Assembly: GCF_020297485.1 (NCBI RefSeq) | Contig: NZ_JAIWZC010000002.1 | Location: 124,001 to 188,000, forward strand | Length of the DNA: 64,000 bases | Origin: Enterocloster clostridioformis | GTDB lineage: Bacteria; Bacillota; Clostridia; Lachnospirales; Lachnospiraceae | Reading direction: 5' to 3' | Shown: positions 16,770-26,434 of the stretch, piece by piece | Layout of the letters: the number at the start of each line of letters is the position of its first letter | How positions within the stretch are numbered: the stretch's first letter is position 1 | Notes under the pieces: model-generated | What the model was told of the DNA's origin: nothing | The model's database searches: none | What the model saw: the letters and a program-made list of their open reading frames with translations, nothing else | Made by a program: the position numbers and the translations under genes

Positions 16770-18239
16770 TCATTCCAGCATCTTTTTATATTGTCCGTAT
16801 ACCTGCTCCCATTGATCTGTATCTTTCGGCTCATAGATGCTTACCTTGGCGGAAGCCCCTGCGACACTTCTCACCTGATCCAGATCCCTAAGTTCTCCTG
16901 TTGCAAGCAGCTGCATAGCCGCGTTACCCAGTACAGTAGCCTCCACCGGTCCGGCAATCACCGGACAATGACACGCATTGGCCGTCATCTGGCAGAGAAG
17001 TCCGCTCTGTGTTCCGCCACCCACCATATGGATAGCCGGGTACTCTCTTCCGGTACACATCTTAATTTCTTCCAATGTCATGCGGTACTTAAACGCCAGG
17101 CTCTCGTCGATACATCTCACAATCTCCGCCTCATTTTCCGGTACCCTCTGTCCGCTTTCACGGCAGTATCTCCGGATTCTCTCAGGAATGTTTCCAGCCG
17201 GAACAAACTCTGGTGCATCCGGGTCAATCAGGGCTTTAAATGGCTTTGCATCCGCGGCCATTTGCTCCAGATGTCCGAAACTGTATTCCTTTCCCTCACG
17301 AATCCACTGTCTCCTGCTTTCCTGTATCAGCCACAACCCGATAATATTCTTGAGGAAGGAAATCTTTCCCTGGCACCCGCCTTCATTTGTGATATTCAGC
17401 CGTTCTGACAACCCGTTGATAACAGGTTCGTCCAGTTCTGTGCCAAACAGCGACCATGTTCCGCAGCTGATGAAGATGAAATCCTTATCCCTGGCAGGAA
17501 CAGCCGCAAGGGCACTCTGCGTATCGTGTCCTGCCACAGCAATCACTTCCATGGGCTCAATTCCCAGCTCCTGGCAAATTCCGTTTTTTATGAAACCAAG
17601 TCTCGTTCCACATGGAACGATACCGCTCAGAATCCGTTCCGGGATACCTAGGCTCTCCAACACTTCCTTCGACCACATCTTAGTACGGGCATCCAGCATC
17701 TGCGTGGTGGACGCGATGGAGTACTCGCTGACCTGCGCCCCACATAGATAATAATTAAATAAGTCCGGCATCAACAGAAGTCTGGAAGTTCCCTCCAGAA
17801 GCCCGGGCCGCTTTTCCAGCAGAGCCAAAAGCTGGAATACCGTGTTAATCTCCATAAATTGGCTGCCCGTAATCTGATAAAAGCGGTCCTTATCCATCTT
17901 TCCAAAACTCTTTTCAAGCATCCCTGCGGTCCGCGCATCCCGGTAGTGCACCGGGTTTTCTAAAAGATTTCCCTCCTTGTCAATCAGGCCGAAATCCACG
18001 CCCCAGGTATCCACGCCGATGCTGTCAATCTTTCCATACCTCTTTGCTTTCATCAGTCCCTGCTTCACTTCATAAAACAGCCGCAGGAAATCCCAGTACA
18101 TGGTTCCGTTTAATATAACCGGATCATTGGGGAAACGATGGATTTCCTGTATAGATAACCGGCTCCCATCAAAGTTTCCCAGCATTACCCTTCCACTGGA
18201 AGCGCCGAAATCCACTGCCAGTACATTTTTATGGCTCAT
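16770..18239 (-). CDS. FGGY sugar kinase, fuculokinase/rhamnulokinase type
   Basis: 489 residues. The FGGY N-domain begins AVDFGASSGRVMLG, with the substrate region IDSIGVDTWGVDFGL, HDTQSALAAVPA and the C-domain ATP motif IHMVGGGTQSGLL. It resembles RhaB-type kinases that in Firmicutes serve as L-fuculokinase. It phosphorylates L-fuculose from the isomerase encoded upstream and supplies the aldolase. ATG 18239 has GGCGG 7 nt upstream; a GTG at 18245 is the alternative. Confidence 0.88.
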   Translation of the reverse strand: MSHKNVLAVDFGASSGRVMLGNFDGSRLSIQEIHRFPNDPVILNGTMYWDFLRLFYEVKQGLMKAKRYGKIDSIGVDTWGVDFGLIDKEGNLLENPVHYRDARTAGMLEKSFGKMDKDRFYQITGSQFMEINTVFQLLALLEKRPGLLEGTSRLLLMPDLFNYYLCGAQVSEYSIASTTQMLDARTKMWSKEVLESLGIPERILSGIVPCGTRLGFIKNGICQELGIEPMEVIAVAGHDTQSALAAVPARDKDFIFISCGTWSLFGTELDEPVINGLSERLNITNEGGCQGKISFLKNIIGLWLIQESRRQWIREGKEYSFGHLEQMAADAKPFKALIDPDAPEFVPAGNIPERIRRYCRESGQRVPENEAEIVRCIDESLAFKYRMTLEEIKMCTGREYPAIHMVGGGTQSGLLCQMTANACHCPVIAGPVEATVLGNAAMQLLATGELRDLDQVRSVAGASAKVSIYEPKDTDQWEQVYGQYKKMLE

Positions 18240-18251
18240 AGACACACCGCC

Positions 18252-20045
18252 TTACTTATATAAAGGCCCATAGGCCGCACAGGCACGGAAATCCTGTCCC
18301 TCTTTGTCCATTCCAAATGCGTTCCAGGCTGCAGGACGGAATATTTTTTCCTCAGGCACATTGTGCATGCTGACAGGAATCCTTAAGATTGAGCAGAGTG
18401 TAATGAGGTCCGCCCCAATATGTCCATAGCTGATTGCACCGTGGTTAGCTCCCCAGTTATTCATCACGTCATACGCGGAGGCAAATGCGCCCCGGCCTGT
18501 CACCCTGGGCGCAAACCAGGTGCACGGCCATGTGTAGTCCGTTCTCTTCCATAAGATGTCAGTTACATCGTCCGGCAGTTTCACGGTCCAGCCTTCTGCA
18601 ATCTGCAGCATAGGCCCCAGTCCCTTTACCAGGTTTAAGCGGATCATCGTACATGGCATCTGGGCTTCTGTAACATATCTGGAAGAATAGCCGCCGCCTC
18701 TGAAATACCCAAAATCAGCCTCATTCCATGTGGTTGCTTCCAACATTGCCTTCTGATCGTCCGCCGTCACCTCATACCATGGCTTCATGACCGGCTGACC
18801 GTCTTCATCCAGGGCTTTACCCGTGGCATCCAAACAGGCCGCTCCGGAATTGATCAGATGCAGGAAACCGCCTGCTTCCTTTGCGACCCCTTCCAAATCA
18901 TATCCGGCTGCCTTCTTAACAGCCTCAGGGCTCCAGTACGTACGCACATCCGCGAAAATCTGCGCCCTGTTGGTGAGCAGCTTCATGAACAGCATACCCA
19001 GCCCATTTAATGTGTCATTCTCAGTAGCCAGTATGTATGGCTCCCTTGCGCCGTTCCAGTCAAAGGAGGAATTCAGCATGGACTCAGCGAAGTCACCATT
19101 GGGATAAAAATCTGTCCACTGTCTCTGTCCCTGGAAGCCTGCGGCAATGGCATTGTGTCCGATCCGCTCTTCCTCCCGCCCCTCTGGCAGATTGGGATTC
19201 CCATTCATCAAATCCTTGATGATGCACATCATCTTAACTACGAATTCCCAATCCCTATCCTTCTGTTCCCGGGTCTTCTGAACTTCGGGAGGGTTCTTGT
19301 CAAAGCCTTCCTTACAGTTTGCCTTTGTCCATGCAAGGGCCTTTTCAAACTCTTTTTTATCGTATATTTCCTCACTCATACGGCGGATCAGTTCCACTTC
19401 GTCTACGGATTCCACCCGCATCCCGAGATATTCCTCAATAAATGCCGGGTCTATGATGGAACCTCCAATTCCCATGCAGATAGAACCTATCTGGAGATAT
19501 GACTTTCCCCTCATGGTAGCGGCAGCCACTGCGGCGCGTCCAAAACGGAGAAGTTTTTCTTTTACATCCTCAGGTATACTTGTATCATCAGCATCCTGGA
19601 CATCATGTCCATAGATACCAAAAGCCGGAAGCCCCTTCTGCGCATGGGTAGCCAGTACAGAGGCGAGATATACGGCACCGGGTCTCTCCGTTCCGTTAAA
19701 TCCCCACACGCCCTTGATTGTATGCGGATCCATGTCCATGGTCTCTGCACCGTAACACCAGCATGGGGTCACAGTCAGGGTAATATCCACTCCGGCTCTG
19801 CGGAATTTATCCGCGCAGGCCGCGCTTTCCCCCGCCCGTCCAATGGTGGAATCCGCAATCACTACGTTTACCGGTTCTCCATTGCTGTAAAAAAGATTTT
19901 CCCTAAACAGGGCCGCCGCGCTTTTGGCCATATTCATGGTCTGTTCTTCCATGGATTCCCTTACTTTCATATATCCCTGTCTTCCGTCTATTGTGGGTCT
20001 GATGCCGATAACCGGATAAGACCCAATCAATCTGCTTGCTGCCAT
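18252..20045 (-). CDS. fucI: L-fucose isomerase
   Basis: 597 residues, the usual FucI length. The opening [14 protein letters not shown], the central [16 protein letters not shown] and the C-terminal region with [19 protein letters not shown] match the family, which binds Mn2+ through Glu/Asp/His residues. It converts L-fucose to L-fuculose, the first step of the pathway. AAAAAGGAGG precedes the ATG. First gene of a minus-strand operon fucI-kinase-fucA-fucU-ABC transporter and divergent from the AraC regulator. Confidence 0.95.
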   Translation of the reverse strand: MAASRLIGSYPVIGIRPTIDGRQGYMKVRESMEEQTMNMAKSAAALFRENLFYSNGEPVNVVIADSTIGRAGESAACADKFRRAGVDITLTVTPCWCYGAETMDMDPHTIKGVWGFNGTERPGAVYLASVLATHAQKGLPAFGIYGHDVQDADDTSIPEDVKEKLLRFGRAAVAAATMRGKSYLQIGSICMGIGGSIIDPAFIEEYLGMRVESVDEVELIRRMSEEIYDKKEFEKALAWTKANCKEGFDKNPPEVQKTREQKDRDWEFVVKMMCIIKDLMNGNPNLPEGREEERIGHNAIAAGFQGQRQWTDFYPNGDFAESMLNSSFDWNGAREPYILATENDTLNGLGMLFMKLLTNRAQIFADVRTYWSPEAVKKAAGYDLEGVAKEAGGFLHLINSGAACLDATGKALDEDGQPVMKPWYEVTADDQKAMLEATTWNEADFGYFRGGGYSSRYVTEAQMPCTMIRLNLVKGLGPMLQIAEGWTVKLPDDVTDILWKRTDYTWPCTWFAPRVTGRGAFASAYDVMNNWGANHGAISYGHIGADLITLCSILRIPVSMHNVPEEKIFRPAAWNAFGMDKEGQDFRACAAYGPLYK

Positions 20046-20130
20046 AGTGTTTTCCTCCTTTTTAATTTTAGATTGTGTTCGCTTTAACTTATTTAAGTTC
20101 TGTATTTTTGTGCTCCTCTTGCGTAATTGT

Positions 20131-20136
20131 ATTATA
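20131..20136 (-). promoter_or_regulatory. -10 element for the fucose operon
   Basis: Perfect TATAAT on the minus strand 86 bp before fucI, with no recognisable -35 at the right distance. That pattern is common at activator-dependent promoters and fits control by the divergent AraC-type protein. Confidence 0.5.
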
Positions 20137-20139
20137 CTA

Positions 20140-20169
20140 TTGATATATAGCTATTTGCTGTGATATAAT
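20140..20169 (+). promoter_or_regulatory. Promoter of the AraC-type regulator
   Basis: TTGATA (20140-20145), 18-bp spacer, TATAAT (20164-20169). It overlaps the upstream part of the fucI promoter on the other strand, so regulator binding could affect both. Confidence 0.6.
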
Positions 20170-20272
20170 GGCAAAAAATATAACAATATTCATTTTTTTA
20201 GACATTTTATCCATTTATTTACTTTACTGTTCTGTATTTATAGTTATTTTTACATTTTTAGGAGGGCGCAGT

Positions 20273-21124
20273 ATGCACTATTTGGACTATAATGAAAAAA
20301 AGCAACACGGGACTCCGGATTTTCCTATCGAATATTACCATGTAGACGAGCACCATCCCCGTTATAACATGCCATTCCACTGTCATAAAGAGTTGGAAAT
20401 CATCCGGATTTTGGAGGGAATCCTCTATTTAAAGTTAGATGATGAAGAATTTGAAGCTAAAGCTGGGGATATTATTTTTATTAATGAGGGGGTTATTCAT
20501 GGCGGTTTACCTCATAATTGTATTTATGAATGTATTGTGTTCGATATCCAGCGTCTCCTCATGCACACAGATACCTGTCGGTTTTATATCCGCCTTATTA
20601 CAAAGCATCAGATTATCGTACAGAATCATTTTACAAAAAGCAACCGTTCCCTGCATCAAATTATCGGCCATCTTTTCATATCCATGCAGCATAGTGAGCC
20701 TGGAAACGAATTGATAACTATGGGCACTTTATTTGAAATTTTTGGAATTATCTACCAAAAAGGGCTTTATCAGGATAAGGCTGATGATACAAAATCTTCC
20801 AGAAAGATGATGCAGCTCAAACCTGTGCTGGAATACATAGATAGTAATTACGGGCAGACTATTACACTGAATGAATTGTCCAGAATTGCCGGAATGTCTC
20901 CCAAATATTTCTGCAGCTATTTCCATTCTATCATTCACAGAACCCCCATTGATTACTTGAACTACTATCGTATTGAGCGCGCCTGCAGCGAATTAAGTAC
21001 CTCTGATTTAACCTTGACAGAGGTAGCCTATAGATGTGGTTTTAGCGATGTATGCTACTTTATCAAAACATTTAAACGTTATAAAGGAATCACACCACGC
21101 CGGTATCGCCTAAATATTGGATAG
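20273..21124 (+). CDS. AraC-family transcriptional regulator
   Basis: 283 residues. The N-terminal cupin-like sensor domain has HCHKELEIIRILEG and AGDIIFINEGVIHGG. The C-terminal double helix-turn-helix covers about residues 185-283 (TITLNELSRIAGMSPKYFCSYF and LTEVAYRCGFSDVCYFIKTFKRYKGITPRRYR). Start set at 20273 because AGGAGG precedes it; the longer frame adds a hydrophobic stretch with no ribosome site. Divergent from fucI, so probably the L-fucose-responsive activator. Confidence 0.88.
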   Translation: MHYLDYNEKKQHGTPDFPIEYYHVDEHHPRYNMPFHCHKELEIIRILEGILYLKLDDEEFEAKAGDIIFINEGVIHGGLPHNCIYECIVFDIQRLLMHTDTCRFYIRLITKHQIIVQNHFTKSNRSLHQIIGHLFISMQHSEPGNELITMGTLFEIFGIIYQKGLYQDKADDTKSSRKMMQLKPVLEYIDSNYGQTITLNELSRIAGMSPKYFCSYFHSIIHRTPIDYLNYYRIERACSELSTSDLTLTEVAYRCGFSDVCYFIKTFKRYKGITPRRYRLNIG

Positions 21125-21552
21125 TATCTAATCTTTCATAAGTATGCCGACGGATAGGTTCCGCTCCCTGAGCTTACCATGTAGCCATCAATACATGTTC
21201 GGTAAGCTCCTTCGCTATTTGGTATGTGGATTTTCCAAGGTTTTCCGCCTGTTTCGGATGCATTAAGGTCAGCTTCTGCTGTTTTTCAATGGCACGCTCA
21301 GGTATCCATAACTTAAGATCAAGATGTTTCCATTTGACCAATTAGGTACTGTGAATCCAAATTATCCGCCTCAGCAAGCATGATAATACCAATTTCATTT
21401 TCCAGGCTGCTTTCGACTATCTCTTGAACCTGATTTTTTTTATTACGATATTGGGTATCCACCGCTTATGTATTTTTTATTATTTCTTACATATACTGAT
21501 GATGAGCTTTATAGCAAAAGGGGAAAACTAATCTGAAATTTTTCAGAATCGG
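21125..21552. other. Intergenic region with decayed minus-strand coding remnants
   Basis: No intact gene. On the minus strand, 21469 to 21318 reads VDTQYRNKKNQVQEIVESSL and continues to a stop, and an adjacent frame over 21320-21180 reads PERAIEKQQKLTLMHPKQ and on. These look like pieces of a dead gene that I do not recognise. A small palindrome lies near 21530-21546 just before the RNA promoter. Confidence 0.4.
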
Positions 21553-21581
21553 TTGACACTTTCCCTAATTTTTGCTATATT
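21553..21581 (+). promoter_or_regulatory. Strong promoter of the small RNA upstream of abiF
   Basis: TTGACA (21553-21558), exactly 17 bp, TATATT (21576-21581). The predicted start is near 21588, more than 80 nt before the Abi start codon, leaving room for a separate structured RNA. Confidence 0.85.
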
Positions 21582-21587
21582 ATGCTC

Positions 21588-21655
21588 AGTGATCGTGTTG
21601 CGGAAACTTGCGAAGCCCGTGACCGGGGGAGAACCTGCGGGTCTCTCCCCTTTTA
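21588..21655 (+). ncRNA. Structured small RNA, probable AbiF antitoxin RNA
   Basis: About 68 nt between a consensus promoter and a GC-rich intrinsic terminator: stem GGGGAGA (21626-21632) / TCTCCCC (21644-21650) then TTTT. The 5' part contains two TTGCG copies (21598-21602 and 21609-21613) and is far more GC-rich than the flanking DNA, with no open frame. Published work links AbiF proteins to a conserved adjacent non-coding RNA that acts as antitoxin; the position here matches. Identity as that RNA is inferred; ends are approximate. Confidence 0.7.
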
Positions 21656-21673
21656 CATTTAAGGAGAAACTAT

Positions 21674-22615
21674 ATGGCAACAAAAACATTTTCCTCTTTC
21701 CAGGATCAAGTCAGATGGCTAAAGGATGAGAAACAGCTTATTATCACTGACCCTGAATATGCAAAAGAAACCTTAAAGCATATCGGCTATTTCCCTTTGA
21801 TGGGTGGATATAAACACCTGTTCCGCATCCCACTGACAAAGAAATATAAGGAAGGAACCACATTTGAAGAAATCGTTGCCTTGTACGAATTTGATTCGGA
21901 ACTAAGAGAATTATTTTTCAAGTACCTGCTACAGATAGAGCGGCATCTCCGTTCCCTGATCTCCTATTATTTTTCCGAAAAATACGGGGAATCTCAAAAT
22001 GCCTACCTGAACATCAATAACTATAATAACAGCCAGCGCAACCACCGCACAGTTTCAAAACTGATTTCTACCCTCAATCGGGCGGCATCGACCACCGACT
22101 ATGACTATATCAATTATTACCGTGCTACATATGGAAACATACCGCTTTGGGTGCTGATCAATGTCCTTACGTTTGGGAACCTGTCAAAAATGTACCAGGT
22201 AATACCCCAATCCTTACAATCGAAAATATGTAAAAATTTTACAGCCATTAACCAGAAGCAGATGGAGCAGTTCCTTTCTGTCCTTACAAAATTCAGGAAT
22301 GTCTGCGCCCATGGAGAACGGCTTTTTACTTACCGGACAATAGACAATATTTCCGACCTCCCACTGCACAGGAAAATGTCCATACCTTTAGTGGGAATCC
22401 AGTACCAATATGGCAAGAATGACCTGTTTGCCGTTGTCATTGCCTTCCGATATTTAATCCCCAATAAAGATTTTCACGTTTTCCAAAGGAAGCTGTCGCG
22501 CCTAATTGATAACGTATCTGCAAACCTTACGCACATAAACAGCTTAGAATTGCTTGAGCGAATGGGATTTCCTCAAAACTGGAAAAAAATAACCCGTTAT
22601 CGCCTGACTCCATAA
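21674..22615 (+). CDS. abiF: AbiF/Abi_2-family HEPN abortive-infection protein
   Basis: 313 residues, typical of Abi_2 (AbiD/AbiF). Family features include the N-terminal FQDQVRWLKDEKQLIITD, IGYFPLMGGYKHLF, YEFDSELRELFFKYLLQIERHLRS and YGNIPLWVLINVLTFGNLSKMY. The HEPN RNase motif RxxxxH is present as RNVCAH at residues 208-213, so a cutting-competent enzyme is expected. AAGGAG sits 8 nt before the ATG. Expression would require read-through of the RNA terminator 20 nt upstream, which suits a toxin kept below its RNA antitoxin. Related by descent to Cas13 according to recent work. Confidence 0.88.
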   Translation: MATKTFSSFQDQVRWLKDEKQLIITDPEYAKETLKHIGYFPLMGGYKHLFRIPLTKKYKEGTTFEEIVALYEFDSELRELFFKYLLQIERHLRSLISYYFSEKYGESQNAYLNINNYNNSQRNHRTVSKLISTLNRAASTTDYDYINYYRATYGNIPLWVLINVLTFGNLSKMYQVIPQSLQSKICKNFTAINQKQMEQFLSVLTKFRNVCAHGERLFTYRTIDNISDLPLHRKMSIPLVGIQYQYGKNDLFAVVIAFRYLIPNKDFHVFQRKLSRLIDNVSANLTHINSLELLERMGFPQNWKKITRYRLTP

Positions 22616-22645
22616 AGATTTTCCTGCATACATCAGCCATACTTC

Positions 22646-22692
22646 CCATACTCCCGCGGTTATTCCAAAATGAGAGTATGGTTTTGATTTTT
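22646..22692 (+). terminator. Terminator of abiF
   Basis: Stem CCATACTC (22646-22653) / GAGTATGG (22674-22681) followed by TTTTGATTTTT, 30 bp after the abiF stop. Confidence 0.8.
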
Positions 22693-22698
22693 ATATGC

Positions 22699-22943
22699 TT
22701 AATTATACACTAATTCTATCAGGACACTTTCCTCTGCCATTGCAGTCAAATTGTTCAGATGTGCCGCCCATGCCAACTGGTCTTTTTCCTTTCTGTTAGC
22801 ATCATGCTCTGATACCAGTTCTTCCTATTTTCTTTTAAAAATGTTCTCCGCAACATACCATATTTTCCGATTGATACTTCCTCCTCATCGATAATAAGAT
22901 CTGGAAACAGGTAATCTCCTCTCCGATAATAATTCAGTTCCAT
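22699..22943 (-). pseudogene. tnpV: TnpV transposon-encoded protein, truncated and frameshifted
   Basis: The N-terminal part (22943 to about 22800) reads YYRRGDYLFPDLIIDEEE and GKYGMLRRTFLKENRKNW, the usual TnpV opening. The family C-terminus (DQLAWAAHLNNLTAMAEESV, ending ELVYN) is present in another frame at 22775-22699. The central part is deleted. TnpV is a passenger of integrative elements, so this is a relic of past mobile DNA next to the defence locus. Confidence 0.75.
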
Positions 22944-23426
22944 TTTTTGTTCCTTTCAGATGGAGTATGTGCAACACCATAAAATCCAAGTTCACAATTA
23001 TGTACTTCACTTATTTTGTTTATTGCATCATCTTACATAATACTCTTTCTCTATTTCCTTATTATCAACCGATGCCATTTATGGACTAAATGAAGCATGA
23101 CATATCAAAATTATTCGTTTTCTATAAAACAGTAATAATATTGCCACGATAGTTAAAATCAGCAACGGAACTCTGGTATATGAAATGCTATTTATAATAT
23201 TGTCCGGTTTCAATGAACGTGGATAAAATAGCTTCCAGAAAACAGAAAATCCCCTGGTTTATTACCCAAACCAGGGGATTTCATCTACACTCTTGCCGTT
23301 TTTGCCCTTAAATTCACAATCGAAAAACGACCCAATTTTGCCAACCTTTCGGTCGTAAGCCGCAATATATTGCGGTTATATATGCGTCTTATTCTAAAAA
23401 ACCACAAGTATCATCTATATCACAAC
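22944..23426. other. Intergenic region between defence locus and purine operon
   Basis: No gene seen. It holds the purine-operon terminator (23247-23281) and a perfect 16-bp palindrome CCGCAATATATTGCGG at 23360-23375. Confidence 0.6.
23247..23281 (-). terminator. Terminator of the pur operon
   Basis: Perfect 14-bp stem, AAATCCCCTGGTTT (23247-23260) with its complement at 23268-23281, 7-nt loop; T-rich on the minus-strand exit. Confidence 0.85.
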
Positions 23427-24701
23427 TTAGGCCTCATCAATCGCCTTCCCAATATCATGCCTCATATACTTATTCCCAAATTCCACCCACTCCGCAGCCT
23501 TATAAGCATTCTCCCTGGCTTCCTTCAGTGTATTACCTTTTGCCGTAACCCCCAGCACCCTTCCGCCGTTGGTCACTACATTCCCGTCCTTATCGAACTT
23601 GCTTCCGGCATGGAATACATAATACCCGTCCTGACCGTCAAACCGGTCCAGGCCGTCTATCTTATATCCCTTTTCATAATGCTCCGGGTATCCGTCCGAT
23701 GCCAGAACCACGCATACGGCTGCATTGTCCTCAAACTCCAGCTCTATCTGGTCCAGGGTTCCGTCCACGCAGGCTTCAAACACATCCACAATGTCATTCT
23801 TCATCCTTGGCAGAACTACCTGAGTCTCCGGATCTCCGAACCTGGCATTGTACTCCAGCACCTTGGGGCCGTTTTCCGTCAGCATCAGGCCAAAGAAGAT
23901 AATTCCTTTGAACTCCCTGCCCTCTGCCTTCATGGCGTCCACGGTTGGCTGGTACACATACTTTCTGCAGAATGCATCCACCTCGTCCGTATAGAATGGG
24001 CTGGGCGAAAATGTTCCCATCCCCCCTGTATTCAGTCCCTGGTCCCCGTCCTTGGCTCTCTTGTGGTCCTGGGCCGAGGTCATGATTTTGATAGTGTGGC
24101 CATCCACAAAGGAGAGCACGGAAACCTCCCGCCCTGTCATGAACTCCTCAATCACAATTCTGTCACCCGCGGAGCCAAACTGTTTATCCAGCATCAGGGT
24201 CTTAACGCCTTCCTTTGCTTCCTCCCTGGTGTTGCAGATAAGCACGCCCTTTCCCAGCGCCAGGCCGTCCGCTTTCAGCACGATAGGCATGGGAGCTGTC
24301 TCCAGGTATGTAAGGGCTGCTTCCGGGGAATCAAATGTCTCATAAGCGGCAGAAGGAATGTTGTACTTCTTCATCAAATCCTTGGAAAATGCCTTGGAAG
24401 CTTCCAGTATGGCAGCGTTTTTCCCGGGGCCGAACACGCGGATGCCTGCATCTTCAAATGCATCCACTGCGCCGGCCGCCAGCGGGTCATCCGGTCCTAC
24501 CACCACCAAATCAATGGCCTGCTCTCCGGCAAATGCGACCAGCTTCTCAAAGTCCATGACGCCGATGTCAACGCATTCAGCCACCTTGGCAATACCCGCG
24601 TTGCCGGGAGCGCAGTAAAGCTTCTCCACCTTCGGGCTCTGGGATATCTTCCATGCGATTGCATGCTCACGTCCGCCGCCTCCTACTATCAATACTTTCA
24701 T
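23427..24701 (-). CDS. purD: Phosphoribosylamine-glycine ligase
   Basis: 424 residues. N-domain MKVLIVGGGGREHAIAWK, ATP-grasp core with PIVLKADGLALGKGVLI and IIFFGLMLTENGPKVLEYNARFGDPETQ. It catalyses ATP-dependent formation of glycinamide ribonucleotide. The start at 24701 follows AAGGAGG; the frame extends to 24734 without a ribosome site. Last gene of purE-purM-purN-purD. Confidence 0.95.
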   Translation of the reverse strand: MKVLIVGGGGREHAIAWKISQSPKVEKLYCAPGNAGIAKVAECVDIGVMDFEKLVAFAGEQAIDLVVVGPDDPLAAGAVDAFEDAGIRVFGPGKNAAILEASKAFSKDLMKKYNIPSAAYETFDSPEAALTYLETAPMPIVLKADGLALGKGVLICNTREEAKEGVKTLMLDKQFGSAGDRIVIEEFMTGREVSVLSFVDGHTIKIMTSAQDHKRAKDGDQGLNTGGMGTFSPSPFYTDEVDAFCRKYVYQPTVDAMKAEGREFKGIIFFGLMLTENGPKVLEYNARFGDPETQVVLPRMKNDIVDVFEACVDGTLDQIELEFEDNAAVCVVLASDGYPEHYEKGYKIDGLDRFDGQDGYYVFHAGSKFDKDGNVVTNGGRVLGVTAKGNTLKEARENAYKAAEWVEFGNKYMRHDIGKAIDEA

Positions 24702-24761
24702 GACGTTCCTCCTTATAATGAAAACATGGCACATATGGTGCGCGCTACTGTCAAAGAGATG

Positions 24762-25352
24762 CTACTGCCCATTTGCAATCATGTTGATTGCCCTGGGAAG
24801 GATTACCCACTCTGCCTGCTCCATGACCCTTCTCTGCAGAATCTCAGGGGTATCCCCCTCCTCCACCTCCACTGCCTTTTGGAGGATAATGGGGCCGGTA
24901 TCCATACCTCCGTCCACATAGTGGACCGTTGCCCCTGTCACCTTCACGCCGCGAGCCAGGGCCGCCTCGTGGACCTTAAGCCCATAGTAACCCACACCGC
25001 AGAAAGAGGGAATCAGGGATGGATGGATATTGATGATGCGTCCCTTATACTTCTCAGTCATGGCCGCCGGAATCATCACCAGGAATCCGGCCAGTACAAT
25101 CAAATCCAAATCATATTCATCTATTTTGGCGAGAAATGCCTGGTTGAACGCATCCCTGGCCGGAAACTGTTTTGGAGAAATGCAGACAGCCCGGATCCCA
25201 TGCTTTCTGGCTCTCTCCAGAGCATAGGCCCCCGGATTATTACTGATGACAACGGATATCTCTGCATTGGTAATATCACCATGATCCACGGCGTCCAAAA
25301 TAGCCTGGAGATTGGTTCCGCCGCCGGATACCAGTACGCCTACTCTTAGCAT
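24762..25352 (-). CDS. purN: Phosphoribosylglycinamide formyltransferase
   Basis: 196 residues. [16 protein letters not shown] binds the ribonucleotide; the catalytic region is [13 protein letters not shown], with [17 protein letters not shown] downstream as usual. It transfers the formyl group from 10-formyltetrahydrofolate to GAR. Its start overlaps the purM stop by 7 bp. Confidence 0.95.
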   Translation of the reverse strand: MLRVGVLVSGGGTNLQAILDAVDHGDITNAEISVVISNNPGAYALERARKHGIRAVCISPKQFPARDAFNQAFLAKIDEYDLDLIVLAGFLVMIPAAMTEKYKGRIINIHPSLIPSFCGVGYYGLKVHEAALARGVKVTGATVHYVDGGMDTGPIILQKAVEVEEGDTPEILQRRVMEQAEWVILPRAINMIANGQ

Positions 25353-26380
25353 AAGGACACACCCTTCTCTCCTTCTTCAATGGAGCCCACTGCATAAGGA
25401 GCTTCGCCTGCTGCCCTCATGGCTTCCATGGTTTTCTCCACATCAGCAGGGTTAACGGCAACTATCATACCCAATCCCATATTATAGGTATTATACATCA
25501 TCTGCTCTTCAATCTGCCCTTTATCAGCCAGCAGCCTGAATACAGGAGGAATGGGGTAGCTGTCCTTCCTGATGACAGCCTTCACGCCGTCTTTTAACAT
25601 GCGCGGAATATTCTCATAGAAGCCGCCGCCAGTGATATGGCTGCATGCCTTTACGGTAACGCCTGCTTCCTTTACATTTCTCAGAGCCTTCACGTAAATC
25701 TTGGTGGGGGCGAGCAATGCCTCGCCCAGAGTGGTCCCCAGCTCATCATAATATGTGTTCAGGCCTTCCTTTGTCAGCTCCTTCTCAAATACCTTGCGCA
25801 CCAGCGAAAAGCCATTGCTGTGTACACCGGAAGAAGCCATTCCAATCAGGACATCCCCCGCACACAGGTTCTCACCTGTAATCAGGTCCTTCTTATCTAC
25901 AATACCCACAGAGAATCCTGCCAGGTCGTACTCATCCTCCGGATAAAAGCCCGGCATCTCTGCTGTCTCCCCGCCAATCAGGGCAGAACCGGACTGCCTG
26001 CATCCCTCAGCCACACCCTTTACAATCGTGGCAATTTTCTCCGGAACATTCTTGCCGCAGGCAATATAATCCAGGAAGAACAGAGGCTCACCACCAGCGC
26101 AGACCACGTCGTTGACACACATAGCCACACAGTCGATTCCCACTGTGTCATGCTTATCCATCAGAAATGCCAGTTTCAGCTTGGTTCCCACGCCGTCAGT
26201 ACCGGACAGCAGAGTAGGCTCCTCCATCCCCTTGAACGCGGACATGGAAAATGCTCCTGAAAATCCACCCAGACCGCCTAATACCTCAGGGCGCATGGTT
26301 CCCTTTACATATTCCTTCATCAGTTCCACCGATTTATAGCCTGCCTCAATATCAACTCCGGCCTTCTTGTAATCCATCAT
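25346..26380 (-). CDS. purM: Phosphoribosylformylglycinamidine cyclo-ligase
   Basis: 344 residues, standard PurM length. [42 protein letters not shown] and [14 protein letters not shown] are characteristic of the AIR synthetase fold. It closes the imidazole ring of AIR with ATP. AGAGG lies 9 nt before ATG 26380; a second ATG follows at 26377. Confidence 0.95.
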   Translation of the reverse strand: MMDYKKAGVDIEAGYKSVELMKEYVKGTMRPEVLGGLGGFSGAFSMSAFKGMEEPTLLSGTDGVGTKLKLAFLMDKHDTVGIDCVAMCVNDVVCAGGEPLFFLDYIACGKNVPEKIATIVKGVAEGCRQSGSALIGGETAEMPGFYPEDEYDLAGFSVGIVDKKDLITGENLCAGDVLIGMASSGVHSNGFSLVRKVFEKELTKEGLNTYYDELGTTLGEALLAPTKIYVKALRNVKEAGVTVKACSHITGGGFYENIPRMLKDGVKAVIRKDSYPIPPVFRLLADKGQIEEQMMYNTYNMGLGMIVAVNPADVEKTMEAMRAAGEAPYAVGSIEEGEKGVSLC

Positions 26381-26434
26381 GGTTTTTATCCTCTCTTATC
26401 TGATATTTCCTTTGCCAATTTCCTTTAATCCGCC

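Noticed and set aside
13008..20045. Rhamnose rather than fucose operon
   Set aside because: The kinase looks RhaB-like, but the 597-residue isomerase and the mutarotase are clearly FucI and FucU.
23370..25349. 659-codon open frame on the plus strand
   Set aside because: It is antisense to purD and purN, which have complete family motifs and ribosome sites; the long frame is a by-product of their codon bias.
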